A stretch of 64,000 nucleotides of DNA, taken from positions 186,001-250,000 of the forward strand of contig NZ_FOQG01000001.1 of assembly GCF_900113685.1 (NCBI RefSeq). Reading direction: 5' to 3'. The notes below the pieces were generated by a model. The model was given only the letters and a program-made list of their open reading frames with translations, made no database searches and had not been told where the DNA came from. The DNA comes from Nocardioides psychrotolerans. GTDB taxonomy: Bacteria > Actinomycetota > Actinomycetes > Propionibacteriales > Nocardioidaceae. Below, piece by piece: positions 26,947 through 34,847 of this stretch; position 1 is the first letter of the stretch, and the number at the start of each line of letters is the position of its first letter. A program made the position numbers and the translations under genes.

Positions 26947-27912
26947 ATGCGACACGTGATCTACGGGGCAGGTGCGGTCGGCGGCGTGATCGGTGCCAAC
27001 CTGCACCTCGGCGGGGTGCCGGTCACGCTGGTGGCCCGCGGCGAGCACCTCGCGCGCATCCGCACCGATGGCCTGGTCCTGGACCGCCACGACGGGCGCC
27101 ACGTGGTCCGGGCGGCCGCGGTCGACAGCGCGGCAGCCGTCGACTGGGCGCCCCACACGGTCGTGCTGCTGTGCGTCAAGAGCCACCAGACCGACGCGGC
27201 GCTCGACGACCTGGTCGCCCACGCACCGCCCGACGTGCCCGTCGTCTGTGTGCAGAACGGTGTCGCCAACGAGCGTACGGTTCTGCGGCGCTTCCCCGCG
27301 ACGTACTCGGTCTGCGTCATGCTCCCCTCCACCCACCTCGAGCCCGGCGTCGTCGTCCAGCACTCCCGGGGCGCCCCCGGCATCCTGGACATCGGCCGGG
27401 TGCCCGGCGGCGTCGACGACGTGACGGAGGCAGTCAGCGCTGACCTGCACCGCGGCGGCTTCGCGTCGGTGCCGCGCCCCGACATCGCCGCCTGGAAGCA
27501 CCGCAAGCTCCTGGTCAACACCGTCGGCGACGTGCGTGCCCTCTGCGGTCCCGCCCCCGAGCGCGACGTCCTTGCCGCCAGGGTGCTCGCCGAGGGTGAG
27601 GCCGTGCTCTCTGCCGCACGCATCCCGGTCGTGACCAGGGCCCAGGACGACGAGCGACGCGGCGACCTGCTCCGTGACCGCACCGACGCAGACCTCCTCC
27701 ACCGGGGCAACTCACTGTGGCAGAGCCTGAGCCGCGGGCTCGACTCGGAGATCGACTACCGCGCCGGCGAGATCGTCCTGCTCGGCCGGCTGCACGACGT
27801 CCCCACCCCCGCCAACGAGGCCATGCTCCGCGCCGCGCGCGACCTGGCCGGCTCCGACTCGCCGCCGCACCCCCTCGATGCAGCCGCCCTCCTCGCGTCC
27901 CCCAGCGGCTGA
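26947..27912 (+). CDS. Ketopantoate reductase-family (ApbA/PanE) protein
   Basis: NADPH-dependent 2-dehydropantoate 2-reductase family. The 321-aa protein opens with the Rossmann motif VIYGAGAVGGVIGANL, has VLLCVKSHQT and VVCVQNGVANER at the cofactor lip, and WKHRKLLVNTVGDV, which carries the usual catalytic Lys. ATG 26947 follows GGAGG. CoaA, another enzyme of the pantothenate/CoA route, is 24 kb away, but many paralogues in this family do not act on ketopantoate, so no symbol is given. Confidence 0.85.
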   Translation: MRHVIYGAGAVGGVIGANLHLGGVPVTLVARGEHLARIRTDGLVLDRHDGRHVVRAAAVDSAAAVDWAPHTVVLLCVKSHQTDAALDDLVAHAPPDVPVVCVQNGVANERTVLRRFPATYSVCVMLPSTHLEPGVVVQHSRGAPGILDIGRVPGGVDDVTEAVSADLHRGGFASVPRPDIAAWKHRKLLVNTVGDVRALCGPAPERDVLAARVLAEGEAVLSAARIPVVTRAQDDERRGDLLRDRTDADLLHRGNSLWQSLSRGLDSEIDYRAGEIVLLGRLHDVPTPANEAMLRAARDLAGSDSPPHPLDAAALLASPSG

Positions 27913-28046
27913 CGCTGCCCCGGATCGACGTGCGAGACGTCAGCTCTGTGGTGCGAGGTGCGAGCGGAGCTGGCCCCGAACTGCCACCAGGCGCAGGTCT
28001 GGACGTGCCTGTGGCCCCGCCGACGGCGGGGTGTGGGGCGATGGAC

Positions 28047-29336
28047 TCAGGTCTCGCCCGGTGGTGCGCTGGGCGTCGTGACGGGGGTGGTGCCGGTGCC
28101 GTCGACGCGGAAGTAGAGCCGGTTGGGTGATCGCCACACGTAGGCGCCTTGGTCGATCGTGTCGTAGGTCCATCCGGAGTGGGTCTTGGCGCGGTGGTGC
28201 CCTCGACACAGGGGTGCGGTGTTGCACGAACACGTGGTGCCGCCCTGGTCGTGGGGGGTGACATGGTCGATGTCACAGGACCTGGCGGGTCTCTTGCACC
28301 ACGGGAACACGCAGTGGTGATCGATCAGCTCACGCTGGACCCGGAGGCGCTCGGGGATCTCGCAGGCCTCGACGTGGACATGCTCGGCGAGGTCGATCAC
28401 TGGCTTCACGGTCACCTGGACATCGGGGCTGGTGCACCAGTCGCGGACGCGATCGACCCAGATCGGCGACCTGGTGTTCGCCACCCGGCCCAGGCACCCG
28501 CCGACGTCGCCGTCCAGGGCTGCCTCGGTCAGGTGGACGTGGAGCACGACCCGGCTCCGCGGAGGCGTCCCGGTCGTCGACGGCTCGTCCTGGTCGAAGG
28601 GGAGGGACTGGGTGCCGCGGGCGAGGTCGCCGGCGGCGATGGAGCGGCGTACGTCGTGGGACTCCTCGCACCCCGCCACCCCGAGCAGGGCGGCACCACG
28701 GTTCAGCGCATCGTCGAGGTCGAGCGCGTCACGCAGGTCCAGGGTGCCGGTGAGGTCGACGGTGCCGTTCACACCGATGTCCTGGGTGTGGATCGACACG
28801 TGGCGGCCATCGGCTGCTTCCCTGGCCTTCTTCTCTGCCTCGGCGGGGTCGAACCGGGTGCGGGCTTCCTCGACGAGGCGCTTGAGCTGGAGGTAGGACA
28901 CCTTGTGCGCCACGTGGGCGACGTGGCGGTCCACAAACCTGGCACCCGCTGCGGGCAGACACATCGTCTGCTCCGCGACCGACCGGGCCCTCCAGAACGG
29001 GAGGTCGCCGGCGATGACGCGCCCCCAAAGCCGGGGGAGCCGGTAACGGGTCTCGAGGACGGACCCGACCTGACGCTTCCCGGCATCGGTCGAGAGGCCG
29101 AGGGCGGCGCAGAGCTCCATGACCGCGAACTCGAGGACCCACGGTGCACCGTCGCCGGCGAGCGGGATCCCGTGGTCACCGAAGGACGCGGCGCCCTCGT
29201 CGTCGGTCTGATGGATCACACACCAGTCGATGATCGCCAGGACGGCTCGAATCTCGGCTGCGAGCTGGTCGGTGCGCGCAGCGCGGACAGCGGTCAGGAC
29301 GTTGGTGCTGTCGTCGCGTCCGGGCTGCTCGGTCAT
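28047..29336 (-). CDS. DUF222/13E12-type HNH endonuclease
   Basis: A 429-aa protein of the actinobacterial multicopy DUF222-HNH family (13E12 repeat type). Residues about 20-330 are the helical DUF222 region; the C-terminal HNH nuclease reads CVFPWCKRPARSCDIDHV, then QGGTTCSCNTAPLCRGHHR and KTHSGW, including the Cys pairs that hold zinc. ATG 29336 is chosen at MTEQPGRD; the open frame continues upstream but is unlike the family. These genes vary in number between genomes and are often near rearrangements; a gene fragment lies just beyond its 5' end. Confidence 0.9.
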   Translation of the reverse strand: MTEQPGRDDSTNVLTAVRAARTDQLAAEIRAVLAIIDWCVIHQTDDEGAASFGDHGIPLAGDGAPWVLEFAVMELCAALGLSTDAGKRQVGSVLETRYRLPRLWGRVIAGDLPFWRARSVAEQTMCLPAAGARFVDRHVAHVAHKVSYLQLKRLVEEARTRFDPAEAEKKAREAADGRHVSIHTQDIGVNGTVDLTGTLDLRDALDLDDALNRGAALLGVAGCEESHDVRRSIAAGDLARGTQSLPFDQDEPSTTGTPPRSRVVLHVHLTEAALDGDVGGCLGRVANTRSPIWVDRVRDWCTSPDVQVTVKPVIDLAEHVHVEACEIPERLRVQRELIDHHCVFPWCKRPARSCDIDHVTPHDQGGTTCSCNTAPLCRGHHRAKTHSGWTYDTIDQGAYVWRSPNRLYFRVDGTGTTPVTTPSAPPGET

Positions 29337-29465
29337 AGATCTATTGAAGCCGTGGCCACCGACAATAGACCCCGTTCCGGAGGCCCGGATCTCGTCTGAT
29401 GAGACGACAAACGAAACTTCTTTCGAATCACTTTCCCGCGGCCGCTCGAGCGATGACGACCGTCC

Positions 29466-29528
29466 TCCCCCGGCCACGGTGGGCTCCGCGGTGCTGGTCG
29501 CCTCGGCACCATGGCGATCCGCGTGCTG
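29466..29528 (+). pseudogene. Fragment of the GPDPase-membrane-type gene found at 63 kb
   Basis: Positions 29472-29527 align with 63325-63381 of the membrane-protein gene at the right edge: the first 31 bases are identical, followed by two mismatches and one 1-base deletion. The deletion breaks the frame after ATVGSAVLVA. Neither flank continues the match, and the stretch lies in the non-coding gap between the HNH gene and the rplQ terminator, so it is a dead partial copy. Confidence 0.8.
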
Positions 29529-29537
29529 TCCGCAATG

Positions 29538-29575
29538 CCCGCGACCCGCCCGGGAGCACCCGGGCGGGTCGTGGG
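29538..29575 (-). terminator. Terminator hairpin of the alpha operon
   Basis: A 17-bp GC-rich stem (29538-29554 with 29559-29575, one G-T pair) and AGCA loop lie 24 bp past the rplQ stop codon. No T-run follows on the minus strand, as usual in this GC range. Confidence 0.8.
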
Positions 29576-29599
29576 TTGAAGCAGTGGAGCAGGTGGAGC

Positions 29600-30169
29600 T
29601 CAGGCCTTGGCGTCGTCCTCGGAGTCGGCAGCAGGCGCCTCGTCCTCGGTCGGCTGCTCCTCGGCGACGACGCTCGACTCGGGCGACGCCTCGTCAACCA
29701 TCTCGGTCGGCGCCTCGTCGGTGGCGGTCTCCTCGGCGGGAGCCTCCTCGACGGGGGCGGCCGGGGCGGCGGCAGCAGAGGTCTTCTTCGAGGACGGGGC
29801 CTTCGGCGAGTAGGCCTCGGTCACGAGCTCGATGACGGCCATGGGGGCGTTGTCGCCCTTGCGGGGGCCGATCTTCGTGATGCGGGTGTAACCGCCGGGA
29901 CGCTCAGCGAAGGTGGGGCCGATCTCGGTGAAGAGCATGTGCACGACGCCCTTGTCACGGATGGTCTTGAGGACCATGCGACGGTTGTGCAGGTCGCCCT
30001 TCTTGGCCTTGGTGATCAGCTTCTCGGCGTGCGGGCGCAGGGCCCGGGCCTTGGCCTCGGTCGTCGTGATGCGACCGTGCTCGAAGAGCTGGGTGGCCAA
30101 GTTGGCCAGGATCAGGCGCTGGTGGGCCGGGCTGCCGCCGAGGCGGGGACCCTTCGTGGGCTTGGGCAT
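29600..30169 (-). CDS. rplQ: 50S ribosomal protein L17
   Basis: Large-subunit protein near the tunnel exit. The core (residues 1-120) begins [21 protein letters not shown] and includes [17 protein letters not shown]. It is followed by a tail of about 65 residues rich in Ala, Glu, Asp and Pro (from [10 protein letters not shown]), giving 189 aa against about 127 in E. coli. Last gene of the alpha operon, 101 bp after rpoA, with a hairpin terminator downstream. Confidence 0.97.
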   Translation of the reverse strand: MPKPTKGPRLGGSPAHQRLILANLATQLFEHGRITTTEAKARALRPHAEKLITKAKKGDLHNRRMVLKTIRDKGVVHMLFTEIGPTFAERPGGYTRITKIGPRKGDNAPMAVIELVTEAYSPKAPSSKKTSAAAAPAAPVEEAPAEETATDEAPTEMVDEASPESSVVAEEQPTEDEAPAADSEDDAKA

Positions 30170-30270
30170 GTCTTCTCTCGATTCTTCCCGGCCGTGCGAG
30201 GTACCGGGACAGATGGATGTGGTGCAGGTCCACCGACCCGCCGCGAAGGCGACGGGTCAGTGGGTGGTGC

Positions 30271-31287
30271 TCAGTACTGCTCGTCCTCGACGTAGGCGTC
30301 GTCGTCCTCTTCGCCGTAGGCGGCGAGCGCCGTGGCGGGGTCGAAGCCGGGGGCGCTGTCCTTGAGGGACAGACCCATCTCGACGAGCTTGGCCTTGACC
30401 TCGTCGATCGACTTCGCACCGAAGTTGCGGATGTCGAGCAGGTCCTGCTCCGAGCGCGAGATGAGCTCACCCACGGTGTGGATGCCCTCGCGCTTGAGGC
30501 AGTTGTAGGAACGGACCGTCAGCTGCAGGTCCTCGACCGGGAGGGCGAGGTCGGCAGCCAGCTGCTCGTCGACGGGCGACGGGCCGATGTCGATGCCCTC
30601 GGCCTCGACGTTGAGCTCGCGCGCCAGGCCGAAGAGCTCGACCAACGTCTTGCCGGCCGACGCGATGGCGTCGCGGGGCAGGATGGACGGCTTGGTCTCG
30701 ACGTCGATGACGAGCTTGTCGAAGTCGGTGCGCTGCTCGACACGGGTGGCCTCGACCTTGTAGGTCACCTTCAGCACGGGGCTGTAGATCGAGTCGACCG
30801 GCATGCGGCCGATCTCGTTGTCGGCGCCCTTGTTCTGGACGGCGGAGACGTAGCCGCGGCCACGCTCCACGACGAGCTCCATCTCCAGCTTGCCCTTGTC
30901 GGACAGCGTGGCGATCTTCAGCTCGGGGTTGTGTACCTCGACACCGGCCGGGGGCGCGATGTCGGCAGCGGTCACGGCGCCGGAGCCGGACTTGCGGAGG
31001 TACATGGTGACGGGCTCGTCGTGCTCGGAGGAGACGACCAGGCCCTTGAGGTTGAGGATGATCTCGGTGAGGTCCTCCTTCACGCCCTCGATGGTCGAGA
31101 ACTCGTGGAGGACGGTGTCCACCTTGATGCTCGTGACCGAGGCGCCAGGGATCGACGACAGGAGGGTGCGGCGGAGGGAGTTGCCGAGCGTGTAGCCGAA
31201 GCCGGGCTCCAGGGGCTCGATGACGAACCGCGAGCGGAACTCGTCAACGATCTCTTCCGACAGTGAGGGACGCTGTGCAATGAGCAC
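30271..31287 (-). CDS. rpoA: DNA-directed RNA polymerase subunit alpha
   Basis: Assembly platform of RNA polymerase and target of activators and UP elements. The 338-aa protein has the N-terminal dimerisation domain ([25 protein letters not shown]) and C-terminal domain (about 245-310: [18 protein letters not shown] sequence and [15 protein letters not shown]). GTG 31287 is used because homologues start MLIAQRP and AAAGGAAAA lies upstream; the 24 earlier in-frame codons are not alpha-like. The acidic C-terminal end ([13 protein letters not shown]) is usual in actinobacteria. Confidence 0.97.
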   Translation of the reverse strand: MLIAQRPSLSEEIVDEFRSRFVIEPLEPGFGYTLGNSLRRTLLSSIPGASVTSIKVDTVLHEFSTIEGVKEDLTEIILNLKGLVVSSEHDEPVTMYLRKSGSGAVTAADIAPPAGVEVHNPELKIATLSDKGKLEMELVVERGRGYVSAVQNKGADNEIGRMPVDSIYSPVLKVTYKVEATRVEQRTDFDKLVIDVETKPSILPRDAIASAGKTLVELFGLARELNVEAEGIDIGPSPVDEQLAADLALPVEDLQLTVRSYNCLKREGIHTVGELISRSEQDLLDIRNFGAKSIDEVKAKLVEMGLSLKDSAPGFDPATALAAYGEEDDDAYVEDEQY

Positions 31288-31355
31288 TGAATTTTTTCCT
31301 TTCCGGACCCACCCGCTATTTGACGGATCCGAACTACGACGGTGAAAAGGAAGGT

Positions 31356-31407
31356 CCACCGGGGGCCGAGGCCCCCGGTGGGGGTAGTCGGGGGCGAGGC
31401 CCCCGAC
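31356..31407 (-). terminator. Twin GC hairpins between rpsD and rpoA
   Basis: Two consecutive stems occupy the rpsD-rpoA gap: a 12-bp stem (31356-31367 with 31370-31381) with a 2-nt loop, and a 9-bp stem (31387-31395 with 31399-31407). The second begins 3 bp beyond the rpsD stop codon. They look like an intrinsic terminator or attenuator, implying a partial stop before rpoA or a separate rpoA promoter. Confidence 0.65.
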
Positions 31408-31410
31408 CGG

Positions 31411-32019
31411 CTACTTCTTGGAGTAGAACTCGACGATCAGCTGCTCCTGGATCGGCATGTCGATCTGCCCGCGGATGGGGACCTGGTGGACCAGGACCCG
31501 CATGCGGTTCGGCAGGGCCTCGAGCCACGCCGGGACGATCCGCTCGCCGAAGGTCTCGCGAGCCACGATGAACGGGGTCATCTCGAGTGACTTCTCGCGC
31601 ACGTCGATCACGTCGTAGGCCGAGACCTGGAAGGACGGGATGTCGACCTTGCGGCCGTTGACCTGGAAGTGACCGTGGTTGACGAGCTGACGCGCGTGGC
31701 GACGCGTGCGGGCGAAGCCGGCGCGGTAGACCACGTTGTCGAGACGGCACTCGAGCAGCTGCAGGAGGTTGTCACCGGTCTTGCCGGTGCGACGCGAGGC
31801 CTCCTTGTAGTAGTTCAGGAACTGCTTCTCCATCACGCCGTAGGTGAAGCGAGCCTTCTGCTTCTCCTGCAGCTGGGAGCGGTACTCGCCCTCCTTGATG
31901 CGGGCGCGGCCGTGCTGGCCGGGAGGGTAGGGACGCTTCTCGAACGCTGCGTCTCCGCCGACGAGGTCGACACCGAGACGGCGCGACTTCCTGGTCATGG
32001 GTCCGGTATAACGAGCCAT
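31411..32019 (-). CDS. rpsD: 30S ribosomal protein S4
   Basis: Primary 16S rRNA-binding protein and translational regulator in several bacteria. The 202-aa product starts MARYTGPMTRKSRRLG; it lacks the four N-terminal cysteines of zinc-type S4 and is therefore the C-minus form. The S4 RNA-binding domain covers about 90-155 (RLDNVVYRAGFARTRRHARQ). It lies 26 bp after rpsK. Confidence 0.97.
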   Translation of the reverse strand: MARYTGPMTRKSRRLGVDLVGGDAAFEKRPYPPGQHGRARIKEGEYRSQLQEKQKARFTYGVMEKQFLNYYKEASRRTGKTGDNLLQLLECRLDNVVYRAGFARTRRHARQLVNHGHFQVNGRKVDIPSFQVSAYDVIDVREKSLEMTPFIVARETFGERIVPAWLEALPNRMRVLVHQVPIRGQIDMPIQEQLIVEFYSKK

Positions 32020-32045
32020 GGGTCAGTCTCCTGTTCTGTCTCGGG

Positions 32046-32450
32046 TCAGACGCGCCGGCGCTTGGGCGGGCGGCATCCGTTGTGGGGGGTGGGGGTGACG
32101 TCCTGGATGGTGCCGACCTCGAGGCCGATCGCACCGAGCGATCGGATCGCGGTCTCGCGGCCGGAGCCGGGGCCCTTGACGAAGACGTCGATCTTCTTCA
32201 TGCCGTGGTCCATGGCGCGACGGCCAGCGGCCTCCGCAGCCATCTGCGCGGCGTAGGGCGTGGACTTGCGCGAGCCCTTGAAGCCGACGGTGCCGGCAGA
32301 GGCCCACGAGATGACCGCCCCGGTGGGGTCGGTGATGGTGACGATGGTGTTGTTGAACGTGCTCTTGATGTGGGCTTCGCCCTGAGCGATGTTCTTCTTC
32401 TCCTTGCGGCGGACCTTCTTGGCGCCGGCCGCGCGTGCCTTGGGAGGCAT
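32046..32450 (-). CDS. rpsK: 30S ribosomal protein S11
   Basis: Platform protein of the small subunit. The 134-aa sequence has a basic N-terminus, [37 protein letters not shown] and the conserved end [16 protein letters not shown]. It follows rpsM by 64 bp in the alpha operon. Confidence 0.97.
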   Translation of the reverse strand: MPPKARAAGAKKVRRKEKKNIAQGEAHIKSTFNNTIVTITDPTGAVISWASAGTVGFKGSRKSTPYAAQMAAEAAGRRAMDHGMKKIDVFVKGPGSGRETAIRSLGAIGLEVGTIQDVTPTPHNGCRPPKRRRV

Positions 32451-32514
32451 ACGGTTCTCCTGTGTTAGCTGGTCTGTGAGTTAGGAAGGCAGTGCGTCGC
32501 GCGAACGCGATCGG

Positions 32515-32889
32515 TCACTTGGCCTTCTTCTTGCCGGCAACCGTGCGCTTCGGGCCCTTGCGGGTGCGAGCGTTGGTCTTGGTGCGCTGACCGCGGACCG
32601 GGAGGCCCTGACGGTGGCGGCGACCCTGGTAGCTGCCGATCTCGATCTTGCGGCGGATGTCTGCCTGGACCTCGCGACGGAGGTCACCCTCGATCTTGAA
32701 GTTGGCTTCGATCTCGTCGCGGAGCTTGACCAGCTCTTCGTCGCCCAGCTGGTGGACGCGCAGGTCGGGGTTGACCCCGGTTGCGGCCAGCAGCTGCTGC
32801 GAGCGGGTACGGCCGATGCCGTAGATGTAGGTGAGTGCGATCTCGATGCGCTTGTCGCGCGGGAGGTCGACACCAACAAGGCGTGCCAT
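32515..32889 (-). CDS. rpsM: 30S ribosomal protein S13
   Basis: Head protein contacting P-site tRNA and the subunit bridge. The 124-aa protein begins [20 protein letters not shown] and contains [32 protein letters not shown] and a lysine-rich tail ending AGKKKAK. The 191-bp gap separating it from rpmJ is the longest inside this operon. Confidence 0.97.
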   Translation of the reverse strand: MARLVGVDLPRDKRIEIALTYIYGIGRTRSQQLLAATGVNPDLRVHQLGDEELVKLRDEIEANFKIEGDLRREVQADIRRKIEIGSYQGRRHRQGLPVRGQRTKTNARTRKGPKRTVAGKKKAK

Positions 32890-32905
32890 GTGATGGCCCT
32901 TTCTT

Positions 32906-32922
32906 GAAGAGCTTGGCTCTTC
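32906..32922 (-). other. Hairpin immediately upstream of rpsM
   Basis: GAAGAGC and GCTCTTC pair around a TTG loop, 17 bp before the rpsM start codon and overlapping the region where ribosomes bind. Another stem (CCTGGT/ACCAGG, 32954-32969) lies further up in the same 191-bp rpmJ-rpsM spacer. It could modulate rpsM initiation; otherwise the spacer holds no gene. Confidence 0.4.
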
Positions 32923-33080
32923 GGTGGTTCACAGAGGTTTCCTGCGTGACGCGTCCTGGTGGTGACCAGGCTCCGGCCTTCTGCTCCGGAGGTGGTTTCG
33001 GACTGTGCTCGTGAGAGACCCAGACCTAGCGATCACGTTGAGTGGGTGTTCAGTTGTGGTGGTGCGTGCGAGGCAGGGAC

Positions 33081-33194
33081 TCAGCCCTGGCGCTGCTTGT
33101 GACGCGGGTTCTCGCAGATGACCATGACAACGCCGTGACGACGGATCGTCTTGCACTTGTCACAGATCTTCTTGACGCTCGGGCTGACCTTCAT
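33081..33194 (-). CDS. rpmJ: 50S ribosomal protein L36 (zinc-binding form)
   Basis: A 37-aa protein reading [20 protein letters not shown] to [10 protein letters not shown]. Cys11, Cys14, Cys27 and His32 form the zinc knot of type-1 L36. It has AAAGGGTCG upstream and lies 29 bp after infA. Confidence 0.96.
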   Translation of the reverse strand: MKVSPSVKKICDKCKTIRRHGVVMVICENPRHKQRQG

Positions 33195-33223
33195 GAGTCG
33201 ACCCTTTCTGGCTAGTCGGCTGC

Positions 33224-33445
33224 TTACTTGTAGCGGTAGACGATGCGACCCCGGGTGAGGTCGTAGGGCGACAGCTCCACCACCACGCGGTCCTCGGGGA
33301 GGATCCGGATGTAGTGCTGGCGCATCTTGCCGCTGATGTGGGCGAGCACCTTGTGTCCATTGCTCAGCTCCACACGGAACATCGCATTGGGCAGGGCCTC
33401 CGTGATGGTGCCCTCGAGCTCGATCACGCCTTCTTTCTTCGGCAT
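33224..33445 (-). CDS. infA: Translation initiation factor IF-1
   Basis: The 73-aa S1/OB-fold factor that occupies the ribosomal A site during initiation. Sequence [40 protein letters not shown] and [11 protein letters not shown] is essentially invariant in actinobacteria. ATG 33445 follows GGAGGAC. First gene of the alpha operon, with a leader of about 180 nt containing an inverted repeat (CCGGTCA/TGACCGG, 33495-33510). Confidence 0.97.
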   Translation of the reverse strand: MPKKEGVIELEGTITEALPNAMFRVELSNGHKVLAHISGKMRQHYIRILPEDRVVVELSPYDLTRGRIVYRYK

Positions 33446-33637
33446 GTCCTCCACAATCTGTTGAAACGGGTGTCTACCGGTGGCCCGGGAACCTCCGGTC
33501 AGGTGACCGGTGGACCTCGTTAGGCCGCTCAGGGCACCTCTTTCCGGACGCACCTGACCTGCTCCGAGGAGACGATCAGAGGCGATCCGGGCAGCCGCGA
33601 GGCACCACGGAACAGACCCACGTTGGGCCGACACGCC

Positions 33638-33643
33638 AGTTTA
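33638..33643 (-). promoter_or_regulatory. Candidate -10 element for the infA (alpha) operon
   Basis: TAAACT on the minus strand, preceded by CTCG, is the best -10-like box in the 250-bp gap upstream of infA. A convincing -35 at 17-18 bp is not visible (TTCGTG at 19 bp is the nearest), so the assignment is tentative. Confidence 0.35.
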
Positions 33644-33697
33644 CGAGATATCGGCTGGGAAACACGAATCGGGCAGGCGAACGGCCCCCGCGGCCCC

Positions 33698-34744
33698 TCA
33701 CGCAGCAAGCAGGCGCAGCGTTTCGATGCGCGCAGGTGACGCGTCGGTCGCCGTGCCCGCGGTCGCGCCGGCCACCGGGTTGACCATCACCTCGTCGACG
33801 CCGTACGACGACGCGAGGTCGGCGAGCTGCGCGCGCCCCTGCTCGGCGTCGCCGATCACCCACCGGGTGCGCATCGCGTCGATCATCCCCCGGTGCGCCT
33901 CCGGCACCTCCGCGGCGAGCGCCTCCTCGACGGTGAGCTGGGCAGTCAGCGGCTGACCCGTGCGCAGGGCGACCATCTGCAGCAGCTGCGGCAACGCGAG
34001 CCGCTCGGCCTCCTCGGTCGTCTCGGCCACCGCGGCGTTGACGGTCAGGAAGGTCCGCGGCTCGGCCAGCTCGGGCGAGGGGCGGAACTGCGAGCGGTAG
34101 AGCTCGAGCGCCTCCGCGGTGCCCTGACCGGAGAAGTGGTGGGCGAAGACATAGGGCAGCCCCTTCTCGGCAGCGAGACGGGCCGAGTAGTCGGATGAGC
34201 CGAGCAGCCAGATCTGCGGCACCGACCGGGCCTCGGGCGTGGCGCGCAGCAGGTGCTGGCGGCCCTGGAGCGCCAGGCCGACCCCGGTCGGCTCCATCAT
34301 CGCCAGCACGTTCTCGACGTACTCCGGGAAGCGGCTGACGGCCTCGTCACTCACGCCACCGGCGCCGTGCCGCAGCGCCCAGCTGGTCACCGGATCGGTG
34401 CCCGGCGCGCGGCCGATGCCGAGGTCGACGCGGTCAGGGTAGGCCGCCTCGAGCAGGGCGAACTGCTCGGCAATCACCAACGGCGCGTGGTTGGGCAGCA
34501 TCACGCCACCGGAGCCCACCCGGATCCGCTGGGTCGCGGCGGCGATCATCGCGATCAGCACCGGCGGGTTGGTCGACGCGATGGCCGCCATGTTGTGGTG
34601 CTCGGCGACCCAGAAGCGGCGGTAGCCGAGGTCGTCGGCGGCCCGGGCCAGGTCCAGCATCGCGGCAAGCGCGTCGCTGGTCGACTGGTCGCTGCGGACG
34701 GGCACGAGGTCGAGGACGGACAGGGCGGGCGCGGAGGAAGACAT
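33698..34744 (-). CDS. LLM-class flavin-dependent oxidoreductase (luciferase-like)
   Basis: A 348-aa TIM-barrel flavoprotein of the bacterial luciferase family, probably an FMNH2- or F420-dependent monooxygenase/oxidoreductase. Landmarks are [42 protein letters not shown] and [14 protein letters not shown], which match the MsnO8-like subgroup. ATG 34744 is chosen over the GTG nine bases earlier. It is not obviously tied to the ribosomal genes on one side or to the transglutaminase-like operon on the other. Substrate unknown. Confidence 0.92.
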   Translation of the reverse strand: MSSSAPALSVLDLVPVRSDQSTSDALAAMLDLARAADDLGYRRFWVAEHHNMAAIASTNPPVLIAMIAAATQRIRVGSGGVMLPNHAPLVIAEQFALLEAAYPDRVDLGIGRAPGTDPVTSWALRHGAGGVSDEAVSRFPEYVENVLAMMEPTGVGLALQGRQHLLRATPEARSVPQIWLLGSSDYSARLAAEKGLPYVFAHHFSGQGTAEALELYRSQFRPSPELAEPRTFLTVNAAVAETTEEAERLALPQLLQMVALRTGQPLTAQLTVEEALAAEVPEAHRGMIDAMRTRWVIGDAEQGRAQLADLASSYGVDEVMVNPVAGATAGTATDASPARIETLRLLAA

Positions 34745-34824
34745 CAGCTTCACAACGCCGGGTCGGCGTCCGGAATTCCGACCTCGCGCGTGACGGAAGT
34801 TCGAGGGTCAGCGAGAACTCCCCC

Positions 34825-34847
34825 TGGAAGTGACGACGTCACTTCCA
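34825..34847. repeat. 11-bp-arm palindrome across the stop codon of the transglutaminase-like gene
   Basis: TGGAAGTGACG and CGTCACTTCCA surround a single A, and the stop codon lies in the right arm. It could be a terminator for the operon or an operator for the LLM gene 80 bp further on. Confidence 0.5.

Noticed and set aside
32929..33156. 75-residue frame between rpmJ and rpsM.
   Set aside because: Overlaps rpmJ in another frame, has no SD and no protein-like pattern; the spacer is better explained by hairpins.
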